Positions 1 through 8,841 of a stretch of DNA of 64,000 nt are shown piece by piece. The position numbers and the translations under genes are program-made. This stretch comes from CAYOOP01 sp964405685 (GTDB lineage: Bacteria > Pseudomonadota > Alphaproteobacteria > Rickettsiales > SXRF01), in assembly GCA_964405685.1 (NCBI GenBank), contig CAYOOP010000001.1, positions 1 to 64,000 of the forward strand, given 5' to 3'. The first letter of the stretch is position 1. The number at the start of each line of letters is the position of its first letter. A model generated the notes under the pieces. The model saw nothing but the letters and a program-made list of their open reading frames with translations. It ran no database searches and had not been told where the DNA came from.

Positions 1-703
1 GGTCAATCACCTCGGCAGAAATACCCTGTGCAGCGAGTTCATCCGCTGCTTTCAGGGCTTTACCAACCATAATCGAAAATGCCGTAATCGTGACATCCGA
101 ACCTTCACGCACCACGGCGGCTTTGCCGAGTGGCACGGTGACATCACCTTCCGGCACGTCGAATTTTTCGCCGTAGAGCATTTCGTTCTCTAAGAAGATA
201 ACGGGGTTGTTGTCACGAATCGCGGATTTGAGCAGACCTTTGGCCGATGCCGCATCGTAAGGCGCAACAACAATCAGGCCGGGTACATGTGCGTACCAGC
301 TGGCGTAACACTGGCTGTGCTGCGCGCCGACGCGGGAGGCCGCGCCGTTCGGCCCGCGAAATACAATCGGCACCTGAATCTGCCCGCCGGACATATAGCG
401 CGTTTTGGCGGCAGAGTTGATGATGTGGTCAATTGCCTGCATCGCAAAGTTAAACGTCATGAATTCGACGACCGGACGTAAGCCCGCCATCGCCGCGCCG
501 ACGCCAAGACCAGCAAAACCATGTTCGGTAATCGGCGTATCGACCACACGCTCAGGCCCAAATTCCTGCAGCAGATTTTGCGATACCTTATACGCGCCCT
601 GATATTCGGCGACTTCCTCGCCCATCAGATACACGGCTTTATCGCGGCGCATTTCTTCCGCCATCGCATCACGCAGGGCTTCACGAACAGTTAACAGTGG
701 CAT
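1..703 (-). CDS. pdhB: Pyruvate dehydrogenase E1 beta subunit (3' end outside window)
   Basis: E1-beta of the pyruvate dehydrogenase complex, which with E1-alpha decarboxylates pyruvate on thiamine diphosphate. About 234 residues are visible, starting MPLLTVREALRDAMAEEMRR and carrying the family blocks GEEVAEYQGAYKVSQ, DTPITEHGFAGLGVGAAMAG and GPNGAASRVGAQHSQ. The ATG at 703 has an AAGGAG ribosome site 7 nt upstream. The protein begins directly with the catalytic domain, so it lacks the N-terminal lipoyl domain that many alphaproteobacterial PdhB proteins carry. The C-terminal transketolase domain runs off the left edge. pdhA would be expected upstream but spoT lies there divergently, so this gene appears to have its own promoter in the 114-bp gap (704-817). 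Confidence 0.93.
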   Translation of the reverse strand, partial: MPLLTVREALRDAMAEEMRRDKAVYLMGEEVAEYQGAYKVSQNLLQEFGPERVVDTPITEHGFAGLGVGAAMAGLRPVVEFMTFNFAMQAIDHIINSAAKTRYMSGGQIQVPIVFRGPNGAASRVGAQHSQCYASWYAHVPGLIVVAPYDAASAKGLLKSAIRDNNPVIFLENEMLYGEKFDVPEGDVTVPLGKAAVVREGSDVTITAFSIMVGKALKAADELAAQGISAEVID

Positions 704-817
704 GAGATTCTCCTTATCTTCCAGCCCATAATAGCTAACAATCGCGCGGTGTAAAGCATCTGTTAAGGGCTTTAACCCATTGAATTTCGCAGAGGGATTT
801 GGTAGACTGGACCCCTT

Positions 818-2983
818 ATGCCTAGTCCACACCCTGCCAGTAAACTCATTGCCGAGATCAAAGCCTACGACCCGAGCGTGGACGGGGCATTGATCCAAAA
901 AGCCTATGATTTTGCCGCGAAAGCGCATGCCACGCAAAAGCGCGCTTCCGGCGAGCCGTACATCACCCACCCCTTAGAGGTCGCCGAAAGCCTCACGCAA
1001 TATAAGCTGGATAGCGCCTCCATTATCACGGCGATTTTGCACGATACGGTGGAAGACACCGGCGTCACACTCGACGATGTTGAAAAGCAATTTGGCGCCG
1101 AGATTCGCACCCTGGTGGACGGCGTCACCAAGCTTTCAAAACTCGAAGGCAAATCCGAAAATTTGAAACAGGCGGAAAATTTCCGCAAACTCCTGCTCGC
1201 GATGAGTGAAGATATTCGCGTGCTGCTGGTCAAACTCGCCGACCGGCTGCACAACATGCAAACACTCAAATACATCAAGCAACCGGAAAAGCGCCAGCGC
1301 ATCGCACGCGAAACGGTGGAGATTTACGCCGCGCTCGCCGAGCGCATCGGTATGCGAAACCTGAAGGAAGATTTGCAGGATTTAGCATTCGCCGAAATGT
1401 ACCCCGAAGCGCGGGATTCGATTTTGAATCGCTTGAACTATTTGCGCGACAAAGGCCAAACGGAAGTGCAGGACGCACTCAAAACTATTCGCACCAAACT
1501 CAAAGAAGCAGGGTTGGAGAAAGCGCAAATCGAAGGCCGCGAGAAAAAACCCTATTCCATCTGGAAAAAGATGGAGATGAAAAACATCACCTTCGAGCAG
1601 CTCTCCGACATCATCGCCTTTCGTATTGTGGTGGATACGGTGGCCGATTGCTACCACGCGCTCGGGGTGATTCACGCGAGCTACCACACCATCCCCGGGC
1701 GGTTTAAAGATTTTATTTCTACGCCCAAAACCAACGGCTATCAATCGCTCCACACGGCCGTCATCGGCCCCGCGCAGCAGCGCGTGGAAGTACAAATCCG
1801 CACGCACGAGATGGATGAAATCGCTGAATACGGGGTTGCTGCGCACTGGCTCTATAAACAGCAACACAACATCAAAGGCGAGGACGGCAGCCACGACGGA
1901 AAGCAATTCCGCTGGGTGCGCGAACTGCTCGAAATCTTGGATACTTCCGCCAATGCCGAAGAGTTTTTGGAAAACACCAAGCTTGAAATGTACCAGGACC
2001 AGGTGTTTTGCTTTTCGCCCAAAGGCGACATCATTGCGCTCCCCCGCGGCGCTACGCCGGTTGATTTTGCCTATTCCATTCACTCGCGCATCGGTGATAC
2101 GTGCGTGGGCGCGAAAATCAACGGCCGCATCGTGCCTCTACGCACGCAACTGCGAAACGGCGACCAAATCGAAATCATCACCAGCAAAACGCAAAACCCG
2201 AGCCCAAGTTGGGAGAGGTTTGTGGTCACCGGCAAAGCCAGGAGCGAAATCCGCAAATATGTGCGCACGCAGCAACGCTCTGAATACATCAACCTCGGCA
2301 AAGCCATTTTAGCGAAGACCTTGAAGGGCGAAAATATTGAGCTGACGGATAAACTCATCGAGCCACTGCTCGGGCCGCTGGAGCGCAAGGCGGTGGAGGA
2401 TATTTTTGCTGATGTCGGCGAAGGCACGCTGTCGCGCCAGCATGTGCTGGAGGCGCTAATCCAGAAAAAACCGGAGCAGGCGGGGCTACTCACCTCGCTC
2501 ACCAAACCGCTGCGGCGCAAGACCAAAACCGCCGGTAACCCGATGCCAATCAAGGGTCTCATTCCCGGCATGGCGATTCACTATGCCAAATGCTGCCACC
2601 CGATTCCTGGCGATCGCATCGTCGGCATTGTGACGACCGGCAAAGGGATTACGATTCACGTGATGGACTGCGAAACGCTGGAAAATTACACTGATTCGCC
2701 GGAACGCTGGATTGACGTCGCGTGGGATTTGAAAGAAGAAACCCCGCATATCGGCCGCTTGAAAGCGCACATCAGCCACGAGCCGTCGTCGCTGGCCACC
2801 GTCACGCAAGTGATCGCCAAAGAACTCGGCAATATCAACAACCTCAAACTCACCCACCGCTCGACCGATTTCTTCGAAATCCTGCTCGACATCGAGGTGC
2901 GCGACACCCGCCATTTAAACAATATTATTGCTGGTCTACGGGCCAAAGAATGCGTCCAGAGCGTCGAACGGGCGAATGCTTGA
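818..2983 (+). CDS. spoT: Bifunctional (p)ppGpp synthetase/hydrolase (Rsh/SpoT)
   Basis: Makes and degrades the stringent-response alarmone (p)ppGpp. The 721 residues match a full-length long RSH. The HD hydrolase domain has HDTVEDTG near residue 75. The synthetase domain has KTNGYQSLHTAV near residue 304 and the RFKD motif; RxKD, as opposed to ExDD of RelA, marks bifunctional enzymes. A TGS domain lies near 395-450 (VFCFSPKGDIIALPRG), a zinc-finger-like segment contains HYAKCCHPIPGD near 585, and a C-terminal ACT domain covers about 640-715. It is the only RSH in the window. A large inverted repeat follows the stop. Confidence 0.96.
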   Translation: MPSPHPASKLIAEIKAYDPSVDGALIQKAYDFAAKAHATQKRASGEPYITHPLEVAESLTQYKLDSASIITAILHDTVEDTGVTLDDVEKQFGAEIRTLVDGVTKLSKLEGKSENLKQAENFRKLLLAMSEDIRVLLVKLADRLHNMQTLKYIKQPEKRQRIARETVEIYAALAERIGMRNLKEDLQDLAFAEMYPEARDSILNRLNYLRDKGQTEVQDALKTIRTKLKEAGLEKAQIEGREKKPYSIWKKMEMKNITFEQLSDIIAFRIVVDTVADCYHALGVIHASYHTIPGRFKDFISTPKTNGYQSLHTAVIGPAQQRVEVQIRTHEMDEIAEYGVAAHWLYKQQHNIKGEDGSHDGKQFRWVRELLEILDTSANAEEFLENTKLEMYQDQVFCFSPKGDIIALPRGATPVDFAYSIHSRIGDTCVGAKINGRIVPLRTQLRNGDQIEIITSKTQNPSPSWERFVVTGKARSEIRKYVRTQQRSEYINLGKAILAKTLKGENIELTDKLIEPLLGPLERKAVEDIFADVGEGTLSRQHVLEALIQKKPEQAGLLTSLTKPLRRKTKTAGNPMPIKGLIPGMAIHYAKCCHPIPGDRIVGIVTTGKGITIHVMDCETLENYTDSPERWIDVAWDLKEETPHIGRLKAHISHEPSSLATVTQVIAKELGNINNLKLTHRSTDFFEILLDIEVRDTRHLNNIIAGLRAKECVQSVERANA

Positions 2984-2987
2984 AGGA

Positions 2988-3078
2988 GTCGTTAGTTGTT
3001 AGTCCTTAGTCGTTAGTATATTAATATGCTGATATATATAGATATATTTTTATCGACTAAAGACTAACAACTAACGAC
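2988..3078. repeat. 25-bp-arm imperfect palindrome downstream of spoT
   Basis: The left arm 2988-3012 and right arm 3054-3078 are reverse complements with a single mismatch, separated by a 41-nt AT-rich loop. Each arm is itself built of short GTTAGT/GTCGTTAG repeats. It starts 5 bases after the spoT stop, so it could end transcription or protect the 3' end. Its repetitive make-up resembles the palindromes at 41828 and 52482, although the repeated words differ. Confidence 0.8.
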
Positions 3079-3167
3079 TAACCTGTCATATCAACAGTCA
3101 CAAAACTTTCACACTATAGGCGTATAAGCTATGGCATAATAAGGTCATGAAAATAGGAGTCGCGTAA

Positions 3168-4478
3168 ATGGCTAACCCGCTTCAAGATCTGACGAAAAAT
3201 AATAATTGGATTACGCCTGTTGCCGTCATGGTCGGCACCGGCCTTGGCGTGTTTTTAGGCGGTGGCGGTGGCCTGGCCGGCACCTTGCTTGGAGGTTTAC
3301 TCGGCGGCAGCACCATGCTCGCCCTTGCCATGACCGCTTTGTCTTTTATGAGTGGTGGAAATGTTTCTAACACCCCTACCCACAGTAGCGCTTACGGTGT
3401 TCGCTCCAATGCCAGTGTACCCACGGTGCGTATTGCCAAAAACGTTTCTAACGAAACCCTAACCTCTGAGTCTGAAGTTGCAGTCGTTAAGGGGTATCCA
3501 GAAGCCCTCATAAACGAGCAACGCAAGCTTGACCATTTACTGATCCTGGCGAACGCACAAGACATTATGAAAAATCGCCCGCGCACCAGCAAAAACAATG
3601 ATCTCGGCGTTCCTGTCACCGACATCGACGAGTATAAAAATCTTGCGCAAGTTCGCAACGATGCGCAGGCCGTTTCTTCGCAAATCAGCGAAATTTTGAG
3701 CGGTGCGGAACACAATCTTGCTATCTTAAAACTTGCAAAACCAACTCATCATCTTAGTCAGAATGATTTCATTCTAGAAAAGAAAAAAGCACTGCTTGCG
3801 AACGAAACTTACCGCGATATCTTGAGCAGCGTTTATCAGGAAGTAAAAGGGCAAGACATCAATCAAGTTGATCTGTCCAAAGTCAGCGTTGCTGAAATGT
3901 ATAATCTTATCGAACAGGGTGTCAGCGCGCGGATACAAGATAAGCGGACGCGGGAATGGAGCGATTCCAACTGGGCGACCATTAACCCCATCAGCAACTG
4001 GCCTATTGGCGGAAAAATCAGATCAGCTATTGTCGATAAATTCGACAAGCAAGATTTCGCAGGCATGCATGCGATTGCGAGCGAAAACGATGGACACCCT
4101 TTTTCTCGCTATGATGTTTCGCAGGCCGCAAAACAAGATGGTCGGGATGTTGTACAAAAAGTGTTAGTGGAAGAATCCAAACAGTTGATTGAATTTGATA
4201 AGCTGGTTCAACTGCGTGAGCAACTCTATAAAGATAAGGCCGACTTCTGCCGTCAGTGCATTTCGGTCAACGCCACAGAAATTGCTCCGTCGCTTGCCAC
4301 TCCTCAAACCGGCCCGATTGCTTCACAACCGGAAAGCGAAACAGCTCCAGACCAAAAAACGGGCTATGTCATTCCTGCCGAGGTGTTAAAAACGTTGCAG
4401 GATACCGTCTCGCCTGCTGCCAAGGATGTGATGAATAGCATTCCTAATATAGGTAACGACCCAAGGTTTGTGGGTTAG
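3168..4478 (+). CDS. Hypothetical membrane-anchored protein, glycine-zipper N-terminus
   Basis: A 436-residue protein I do not recognise. Residues about 17-65 form a very glycine-rich hydrophobic stretch (GVFLGGGGGLAGTLLGGLLG followed by an Ala/Leu/Met-rich segment), probably one or two membrane helices with glycine-zipper packing. The rest is hydrophilic and largely helical, with two cysteines close together near residue 361 (CRQC) and a Pro/Ser/Thr-rich tail. An AGGAG site precedes the ATG. It sits alone between spoT and the pilus locus with 77 bp to cpaB, so a link to the pilus is only positional. Confidence 0.7.
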   Translation: MANPLQDLTKNNNWITPVAVMVGTGLGVFLGGGGGLAGTLLGGLLGGSTMLALAMTALSFMSGGNVSNTPTHSSAYGVRSNASVPTVRIAKNVSNETLTSESEVAVVKGYPEALINEQRKLDHLLILANAQDIMKNRPRTSKNNDLGVPVTDIDEYKNLAQVRNDAQAVSSQISEILSGAEHNLAILKLAKPTHHLSQNDFILEKKKALLANETYRDILSSVYQEVKGQDINQVDLSKVSVAEMYNLIEQGVSARIQDKRTREWSDSNWATINPISNWPIGGKIRSAIVDKFDKQDFAGMHAIASENDGHPFSRYDVSQAAKQDGRDVVQKVLVEESKQLIEFDKLVQLREQLYKDKADFCRQCISVNATEIAPSLATPQTGPIASQPESETAPDQKTGYVIPAEVLKTLQDTVSPAAKDVMNSIPNIGNDPRFVG

Positions 4479-4493
4479 CGCTTCCCACCCACA

Positions 4494-4522
4494 TTAACCT
4501 CCTCTTAACCACCCCATACTAT
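4494..4522 (+). promoter_or_regulatory. Possible sigma70-like promoter for the cpa operon
   Basis: TTAACC (4494-4499), a 17-nt spacer, and TACTAT (4517-4522), 33 bp before the cpaB start. Each hexamer matches consensus at 4 of 6 positions, so this is only a candidate. Confidence 0.3.
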
Positions 4523-4555
4523 AGTGACGCCGGAAACCTTTGATCGGCGGTACTC

Positions 4556-5431
4556 ATGTCTTCACGCAACATTATCATGCTGGTGGTGGCGCTCCTCATT
4601 GCAGCGTTTACCATTTTCGCCCTGCGCTCGCGTGTGGAGCCGGCACCCGAAGTGCAGTCGGCCAATGTAGTGCGCATTTTAATTGCGAAAAAAGATCTCC
4701 CGCCCGGTTCGTTCATCCGCGTGATGGAGCATCTGGATTGGAAAGCCGTTGGCAAAGATGAAAGCACCGAAGGCAAGATGGTCGAAGGTGCGGAAAATAT
4801 CACCGCGTTCGAAGGTGCCGTCGCACGGCAAATGGTGCGCGCCGGTGAAGCGATCCCCGCGGGCAGTTTAATCACACCGGGTGCAGGCGGCTTTCTTTCC
4901 GCCGTGCTCGAACCAGGCATGCGCGCGGTATCAATTGGTGTGAACGCCACCAGCGGCAACGCCGGGTTTTTATTTCCGGGCGATCGTGTTGATCTTGTCC
5001 TCTCACATAAATTATCGGTCAAAAATCCGAACACCGGCGACATGAAAGAAGTAAATTTTAGTAATACATTTATCGAAAATATTCGCGTGGTCGCCGTCGA
5101 TCAGATGCTCGACAACCCGGAGAACAAGGCTGTGCTTGCAAAAACGGTCACTGTCGAAGTGTCGCCAAAGCAAGTGGAAGAAATTCAAGTAGCGACCGAG
5201 ATGGGAAAAGTTTCATTTGCACTTCGCAGCTTAACAGATAAAACTACGTCTCTCACCGATGGAGTCACCTCCACCGACGATGTGATTACCGCCATACAGA
5301 AACACTCGGGCGATCAAAGCTACACGAGCGATTCTGAGGTAAGCCCGGCGCTTGGCCAGGGCGCGGCCAATTCCAACGTGCGGGTGCTACGCGGTGAGAA
5401 AACGGAAGACCAGACCTTCTACAACAAATAG
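4556..5431 (+). CDS. cpaB: Flp pilus assembly protein CpaB/RcpC
   Basis: Periplasmic component of the tight-adherence (Tad/Flp) type IVc pilus, thought to work with the secretin. The 291 residues begin with an N-terminal membrane anchor (IIMLVVALLIAAFTIFAL), then a SAF domain near residues 38-110 (LIAKKDLPPGSFIR, PAGSLITPGAGG), then the RcpC domain with GFLFPGDRVDLVLSH. It is the first gene of an unbroken same-strand run cpaB-C-D-E-F-tadB-C, with only 5 bp before cpaC. Confidence 0.93.
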   Translation: MSSRNIIMLVVALLIAAFTIFALRSRVEPAPEVQSANVVRILIAKKDLPPGSFIRVMEHLDWKAVGKDESTEGKMVEGAENITAFEGAVARQMVRAGEAIPAGSLITPGAGGFLSAVLEPGMRAVSIGVNATSGNAGFLFPGDRVDLVLSHKLSVKNPNTGDMKEVNFSNTFIENIRVVAVDQMLDNPENKAVLAKTVTVEVSPKQVEEIQVATEMGKVSFALRSLTDKTTSLTDGVTSTDDVITAIQKHSGDQSYTSDSEVSPALGQGAANSNVRVLRGEKTEDQTFYNK

Positions 5432-5436
5432 GCCCT

Positions 5437-6912
5437 ATGCGTCGTTTTTCTTCTCTGCTGGTTCCACTAAGTAGTGCGGCGCTGCTATGCGTAAGCACCG
5501 CAGCAACAGCACAAACGACTGCAAAACCCACTACTAAACCTGCTCCTGCCGCCGCCGCGCCCGTGGTTGTAAAACCCAAAAGCGCTTATGTGGAGCATGG
5601 GGTTGAAGAAGTCCCCGTCTACCAGGTTGAAATGAACAAGGGCCGGTTAATCCGCCTCGATGCGCCCGCCACCTCGGTCGTCGTTGCCGACCCTGAAATC
5701 GCCGACATTCAAGTGGTTTCGCCGCGCGCGGTTTATGTACACGCCAAGAAAATCGGTGAGACGTCGCTCATGGCGGTGGATAAAAACGATCACGAAATTT
5801 TAAACGCCACCATCGAAGTCACCCACAACATCAGCAAGCTGCAACGCACGCTGAAAACCGTCTCGCCGGATGCGGACGTGCAGTTTAAGAGTGTGGACGG
5901 CGGCCTCGTCATCGAAGGCTATGTCGACACGCCACAACAATCCGAACGCGTCAACAACCTGGCCTCAGGCTTCGTCGGCAAAGAGGGCAAAGTCATCAAC
6001 ATGCTAAACACCGCCGGTTCGGATCAGGTAATGTTACAAATCCGCGTAGCCGAAGTCGCGCGGTCCGAGCTGGAACGTTTCGGCATCAGCGTCAATCAAT
6101 TGCTAAGCAACGGCAATTTGACCTTCCGCGTCTTACAGGGCAGAACCCTTGCTACATCGATGGCTGCGGGGTTGACACGCAACGCATCGGACAATTCAAT
6201 CGGCTTTGGCTTTAACGGCGAGCTGACTGACGTCAACAGCGTGATTGATGCACTGCAACGCGACGGCTTTGTGTCCATCCTCGCCGAACCAAACCTCACC
6301 ACCACCTCCGGCAAAGCTGCAAGTTTCCTAGCCGGTGGCGAATTCCCTGTGCCAATGGTCAACGCCGACGGCGAAGTTCAAATCACTTTCCGTCAATTCG
6401 GTATCAACCTCGAATTCACACCTACCGTACTCTCGGGCGATAAAATCTCGCTCAATGTCAAACCGGAAGTGAGCAATATTTCTTCTACCAACGCCATCAC
6501 AGTCACCAACACCACCACCTACAACGTGCCCACATTGCAAACACGCCGCGCAAGCACCACCGTCGAACTCGGCAGCGGCCAAAGCTTCATGATCGCCGGC
6601 CTGTTTAAAAACGATCGCAATAACACGACTGACCGCTATCCAGGCCTTGGCGACTTACCAGTACTGGGGGCACTTTTCCGCTCGCACGAATTCCGTAACG
6701 ATCAAACTGAACTCGTCATTATTGCAACGCCGTACCTCGTAAAACCAACGGATGCGGAAGAACCGCTGCTCACCCCCATGGACGGCTTCTATCCGCCGAC
6801 CGATCTGGAACGCCTGCTCTACGGCGAGCAAAGCAAACAACAACCCATCACTGACGACGACGCCACTTCGCTCGGCAAATTGCACGGCGAAGGCGGGTTT
6901 ATACTGGAGTAG
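5437..6912 (+). CDS. cpaC: Type IVc pilus outer-membrane secretin CpaC/RcpA
   Basis: Outer-membrane channel through which the Flp pilus leaves the cell. The 491 residues start with a signal peptide ending near AATAQ, followed by a Pro/Ala/Lys-rich linker, the pilus N-domain near 65-115 (RLIRLDAPATSVVVADPEIA), a BON-like segment (VKSVDGGLVIEGYVDTPQQ-type), and the C-terminal secretin domain from about residue 250 to 450 with LAEPNLTTTSGKAASFLAGG and LGSGQSFMIAGLFKN. Length and order are typical of the family. cpaD follows after 7 bp. Confidence 0.95.
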   Translation: MRRFSSLLVPLSSAALLCVSTAATAQTTAKPTTKPAPAAAAPVVVKPKSAYVEHGVEEVPVYQVEMNKGRLIRLDAPATSVVVADPEIADIQVVSPRAVYVHAKKIGETSLMAVDKNDHEILNATIEVTHNISKLQRTLKTVSPDADVQFKSVDGGLVIEGYVDTPQQSERVNNLASGFVGKEGKVINMLNTAGSDQVMLQIRVAEVARSELERFGISVNQLLSNGNLTFRVLQGRTLATSMAAGLTRNASDNSIGFGFNGELTDVNSVIDALQRDGFVSILAEPNLTTTSGKAASFLAGGEFPVPMVNADGEVQITFRQFGINLEFTPTVLSGDKISLNVKPEVSNISSTNAITVTNTTTYNVPTLQTRRASTTVELGSGQSFMIAGLFKNDRNNTTDRYPGLGDLPVLGALFRSHEFRNDQTELVIIATPYLVKPTDAEEPLLTPMDGFYPPTDLERLLYGEQSKQQPITDDDATSLGKLHGEGGFILE

Positions 6913-6919
6913 GTAACGC

Positions 6920-7597
6920 ATGAAACACACCCCTCTCTTCCTTGTTCTGCTATCGCTTACCGCCTGCGACCGTATGGACTACCAGTGGGTCGAGCCGAAG
7001 GCCTACAACGAAACCCTCTATCCCAAAAAACTGCAAACGGCGACGGACCGCCGCTCTGACACCTTTACCTTCGATGCGCTCGGTGGCTTTGACGACGAAA
7101 ACCGCCAAGCGCTGCACGCGTTTTTCAACAAGCTGTCGTCAAGTGCTGCCGAATCCATCGTGCTTACCTTTAGCGATGACGATGAGAACAAGCATCTCTA
7201 CGTCGTCCGCATGCTGCGTTCCATGGGCTACCCCAAACGTATCATGAAACTGGTGGTCGACAGGCTGGCGCCGGAAAACAGCGTACGCATTGACTTGCAA
7301 ACCGCACTGGTCGTGTTGCCTGACTGCCCGGACTGGCGCAAATCCGGCAATACCAACTACAGCAATACGCTCCATAGCAACATGCATTGCTCTATCATCA
7401 CCAACACGGGCCGGATGCTTGTCAACCCACGCGACGTCGACCATAGCAGCAATAACCATGTAGTGGCAGAACCCGCCGTGGATGCGATGGCCATCGGCAC
7501 TTATCGCGGCGAAGCCGCTGCAGCAGCGGCAGCAGGCACCGCAACCAGCATCTCCGAAGCGGGTGCAGATTCCACTTCAAAAACCACAGGCCAATGA
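6920..7597 (+). CDS. cpaD: Pilus assembly lipoprotein CpaD
   Basis: A 225-residue lipoprotein: MKHTPLFLVLLSLTAC gives a short signal peptide and lipobox (LTAC). The body matches CpaD, which assists secretin assembly in the outer membrane. Conserved-looking parts are the early YNETLYPKKLQ region and the C-terminal PDCPDWRKSG and LVNPRDVDH blocks. An Ala-rich tail closes the protein. Its stop overlaps the cpaE start by 4 bp (ATGA), indicating translational coupling. Confidence 0.9.
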   Translation: MKHTPLFLVLLSLTACDRMDYQWVEPKAYNETLYPKKLQTATDRRSDTFTFDALGGFDDENRQALHAFFNKLSSSAAESIVLTFSDDDENKHLYVVRMLRSMGYPKRIMKLVVDRLAPENSVRIDLQTALVVLPDCPDWRKSGNTNYSNTLHSNMHCSIITNTGRMLVNPRDVDHSSNNHVVAEPAVDAMAIGTYRGEAAAAAAAGTATSISEAGADSTSKTTGQ

Positions 7598-8796
7598 GCA
7601 AGCGCGAACCTTTTCTGGCTTTTATCCGTGGCGCCGACGACATCGCCGCCGTCAAGGAATTCGCGGCCGCCAAAAAATTCCCCGATCATTTGATCTTCGA
7701 AGGGGGCATTCCTGAGGCCTGCGAATTTTTAAAACAACACCCCTCGCCTGAAATTTTGATGGTTGAAATTCCAAGCGCCGCCGAAGCTTCTGGCTTGCTC
7801 GATCAGCTCGCCAACGTCGTAGACCCTACCACCAAAGTCGCTATTGTGGGCACCGTCAATGAATACAGCTTCTTCACCTGGCTTACCGACATTGGCATCG
7901 CCCATTATTTCCTAAAGCCGCTTAAACTCGAAGCGCTAAATACCGGTTATGCCAAAATTTCTGCGCCCGTAGCTGCGGCTCCCGTAGAAGATAAAAAACT
8001 TGGAAAAGTTGTCGGTCTCGTAGGCAGCAAAGGCGGCGTGGGTGCGACCAGTATCGCGATTGTCCTTGCCGGTATGGTCGCCAAAAAATCGAATGCCAGT
8101 GTCGCACTAATCGATTTAAATCCACAAGACGGCAGCATTTCCACCTTGCTTGATTTGGAACCATGCCGCGGGGTGCAGGAAGCGCTCGAAAAACCTGATC
8201 GCATCGACGAACTCTTGCTCGACCGCCTATTGACCCGCGCGGATGAGCGGTTTTATATTTTGAGTGCGGAAGAAACGCTTGCCGTTGATCCCCGCACGCA
8301 TCCGGATGCGCCGGCGGGATTGCTCAACGCGTTGCGCAAGAAATACGATGTCATCATCGTCGATACTTCGATGCAGCTAAACAGCTTCACCAAACAATGC
8401 CTTCAGTTGATGGATGAAATCGTCATCGTTTCCGACCTTACGCTGCTGGGTCTGCGCGGTGCCATGCGCCTGTTTGACTGGATGGAGGAAGGCCTGAAGG
8501 GTAAACCGATTAAATTGGTCACCAACAAAGAGGGTCTGTTCGACAAGCATGAAGTTTCAGAAGGGGACGTGACCAAAAGCGTTAAGCACCCGATCGACGT
8601 CAACATTTCGAGCGCCCCCGGCATTTTCATGGAAATCGCCAATGGTCTCAAGGTGTTAGATAAGACCGATGTCCCGGCCCTGGATGCGGTTTCCAAGCTC
8701 GCTAAGTTACTTTTCCCTGAACATATGGTTAATGAAACCGAAGGTGAGAGCCAGCCTCATAAGAAATCTTTCATGGCGAAGTTAAAGAAAAAGTAA
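7594..8796 (+). CDS. cpaE: Pilus assembly ATPase-like protein CpaE/TadZ
   Basis: A 400-residue localisation factor for the Tad pilus. An N-terminal atypical receiver-like domain (about 1-125) precedes a ParA/MinD-type domain starting VVGLVGSKGGVGATS near residue 138. The deviant P-loop keeps the first lysine but has Ala where the second P-loop lysine would be, as is common in CpaE/TadZ. The later block DVIIVDTSMQLNSFTK corresponds to the Walker B region. The tail is lysine-rich. It directly precedes cpaF. Confidence 0.92.
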   Translation: MSKREPFLAFIRGADDIAAVKEFAAAKKFPDHLIFEGGIPEACEFLKQHPSPEILMVEIPSAAEASGLLDQLANVVDPTTKVAIVGTVNEYSFFTWLTDIGIAHYFLKPLKLEALNTGYAKISAPVAAAPVEDKKLGKVVGLVGSKGGVGATSIAIVLAGMVAKKSNASVALIDLNPQDGSISTLLDLEPCRGVQEALEKPDRIDELLLDRLLTRADERFYILSAEETLAVDPRTHPDAPAGLLNALRKKYDVIIVDTSMQLNSFTKQCLQLMDEIVIVSDLTLLGLRGAMRLFDWMEEGLKGKPIKLVTNKEGLFDKHEVSEGDVTKSVKHPIDVNISSAPGIFMEIANGLKVLDKTDVPALDAVSKLAKLLFPEHMVNETEGESQPHKKSFMAKLKKK

Positions 8797-8841
8797 AGCA
8801 CTTTTAAGCGAAAAGTAAGCCCACACGCGTAGAATAAAGCC

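Noticed and set aside
1382..2083. A long antisense frame within spoT.
   Set aside because: spoT is intact and fully conserved there; the antisense product has no recognisable feature.
8020..8060. Loss of the P-loop lysine in CpaE read as inactivation.
   Set aside because: CpaE/TadZ proteins often carry this altered P-loop, so it is normal for the family.
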